Part shown: positions 62,442 to 64,000 of the stretch, piece after piece | Position numbering within the stretch: the stretch's first letter is position 1 | Layout: each line of letters begins with the position of its first letter | NCBI GenBank assembly: GCA_021229015.1 | Contig: CM037777.1 | Location: 22,738,777-22,802,776, forward strand | Reading direction: 5' to 3' | Origin: Solen grandis | Lineage: Eukaryota; Mollusca; Bivalvia; Adapedonta; Solenidae | DNA: 64,000 bases | The notes under the pieces: generated by a model | Seen by the model: the letters and a program-made list of their open reading frames with translations, nothing else | What the model was told of the DNA's origin: nothing | The model's database searches: none | Program-made: the position numbers and the translations under genes

Positions 62442-63965
62442 ATATGCGGTACCATTGGACATAGGCGCCTATACCCGCCTTATTTAAGTTCATACCACAC
62501 ACATGTGCGGTACCACTGGACAACGGCGCCTATCCCAGCCTTCTTCAAGTTCAAACCACACACATGTGCGGTACTACTGGACAACGGCGCCTATCCCTGC
62601 CTTCTTCAAGGTCATACCACACACATGTGCGGTACCACTGGACAACGGCGCCTATCCCCGCCTTCTTCAAGGTCATACCACACACATGTGCGGTACCACT
62701 GGACAACGGCGCCTATCCCCGCCTTCTTCAAGGTCATACCACACACATGTGCGGTACCACTGGACAACGGCGCCTATCCCAGCCTTCTTCAAGGTCATAC
62801 CACACACATGTGCGGTACTACTGGACAACGGCGCCTATCCCAGCCTTCTTCAAGGTCATACCACACACATGTGCGGTACTACTGTACAACGGCGCCTATC
62901 CCCGCCTTCTTCAAGGTCATACCACACACATGTGCGGTACCACTGGACAACGGCGCCTATCCCAGCCTTCTTCAAGGTCATACCACACACATGTGCGGTA
63001 CCACTGGACAACGGCGCCTATCCCCGCCTTCTTCAAGTTCAAACCACACACATGTGCGGTACCACTGGACAACGGCGCCTATCCCAGCCTTCTTCAAGTT
63101 CATATCACACACATGTGCGGTACCACTGGACAACGGCGCCTATCCCCGCCTTCTTCAAGTTCATACCACACACATGTGCGGTACCACTGGACAACGGCGC
63201 CTATCTCAGCCTTCTTCAAGTTCAAACCACACACATGTGCGGTACCACTGGACAACGGCGCCTATCCCAGCCTTCTTCAAGTTCAAACCACACACATGTG
63301 CGGTACCATTGGACAACGGCGCCTATCCCCGCCTTCTTCAAGTTCATACCACACACATGTGCGGTACCACTGGACAACGGCGCCTATCCCAGCCTTCTTC
63401 AAGTTCAAACCACACACATGTGCGGTACCATTGGACAACGGCGCCTATCCCCGCAATCTTCAAGTTCATACCACACACATGTGCGGTACCACTGGACAAC
63501 GGCGCCTATCCCCGCCTTCTTCAAGTTCATACCACACACATGTGCGGTACCACTGGACAACGGCGCCTATCCCCGCCTTCTTCAAGGTCATACCACACAC
63601 ATGTGCGGTACCACTGGACAAAGGCGCCTATTCCCGCCTTATTTAAGTTCATACCATACACATGTGTGGTACCACTGGACAACGGCGCCTATACCCGCCT
63701 TATTTAAGTTCATACCACACACATGTGCGGTACCACTGGACAACGGCGCCTATCCACGCCTTCTTCAAGTTCATACCACACACATGTGCGGTACCACTGG
63801 ACAACAGCGCATATTCCCGCTTTATTCATGTTCATACCACGCGCATGTGCGGTACCACTGGACAACGGCGCCTATCCCCGCATTATTTAAGTTCATACCA
63901 CACACATGTGCGGTTCCACTGAACAATGGCGCCTCTCCCCGCGTTATTTAAATTCAAACCACACA
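62442..63965 (+). repeat. 61 bp satellite, 25 units
   Basis: Unit landmarks are CATGTGCGGTACCACTGGAC, AACGGCGCCTATCCCCGCC and TTCTTCAAGTTCATACCACA. Units begin at about 62442 and every 61 bp to 63906. The unit is about 55% GC, far above the surroundings. Middle units vary at few positions (GGTCATA, GTTCATA or GTTCAAA; CCCCG or CCCAG). Terminal units are diverged, for example CTTATTTAAG in place of CTTCTTCAAG. All three plus frames are open (62364-63707, 62503-63951, 62564-63646), because the unit has no stop in any forward frame and 61 is not a multiple of three. I judge it non-coding satellite. Confidence 0.95.
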
Positions 63966-64000
63966 CTTCTCTAAATTATCAAGTCCAAATTAAGGTAATT

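Noticed and set aside
62364..63951. Three overlapping plus-strand ORFs of 360-482 codons as repetitive proteins
   Set aside because: They are one 61 bp satellite read in three phases. There is no plausible start context, signal peptide or unequal constraint among phases.

Overview
This is invertebrate nuclear DNA, AT-rich (roughly two thirds A+T by eye) and dominated by repeats. No bacterial-style operons, rRNA, functional tRNA gene or CRISPR array is visible. The mixture of repeats points to a bivalve mollusc, probably a heterodont or venerid-like clam: tRNA-derived SINEs with a conserved core, elements carrying internal tandem repeats of about 160 bp, a TTAA-flanked MITE with a large internal hairpin, and several APE-type LINEs. 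The taxon is inferred from family resemblance; nothing here proves the species. I find no intact host protein-coding gene. Every ORF with a recognisable domain belongs to a retrotransposon.

Layout. 1-8.98 kb: sparse, with a SINE (about 3.5 kb), an element with seven ~160 bp repeats ending in a hairpin (3.7-5.1 kb) and a second ~160 bp repeat array (6.7-7.5 kb). 8.99-15.2 kb: a degenerate LINE with L1-type ORF1, endonuclease and reverse transcriptase (RT), ending in an ACTTG-repeat tail. Its ORF1 is split by about 1 kb of foreign sequence, and its RT is split by a younger antisense LINE fragment with a 6 bp target duplication. 15.7-16.4 kb: a ~135 bp tandem array interrupted by a TTAA MITE. 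17.9-27.6 kb: interspersed repeats, two SINEs with clear target duplications, two MITEs and a 23.5 kb foldback.

27.7-30.8 kb: an internally deleted LINE. 31.3-37.4 kb: a long LINE on the minus strand (ORF1 with coiled coil and RRM-like part, an uninterrupted endonuclease, a broken RT), flanked by direct repeats of about 106-109 bp and itself hit by a 226 bp LINE-end insertion. 39-46 kb: element ends, a hairpin-ended repeat, a SINE and the C-terminal part of another LINE. 49.4-50.0 kb: a 44 bp tandem array running into a 100-N assembly gap. 51.4-52.8 kb: a decayed RT. 56-57.7 kb: hairpin-ended repeats beside CAA microsatellites. 62.4-63.97 kb: twenty-five copies of a 61 bp satellite.

The elements do not form a pathway. 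They form a layered record of insertions: LINEs supply the retrotransposition machinery, SINEs and LINE ends probably used it, and MITEs depended on absent DNA transposases. The most unusual observations are the ~106 bp duplication around the minus-strand LINE, a shared hairpin-plus-tandem-repeat organisation in unrelated repeat families, and a stop-free 61 bp satellite that mimics three long proteins.
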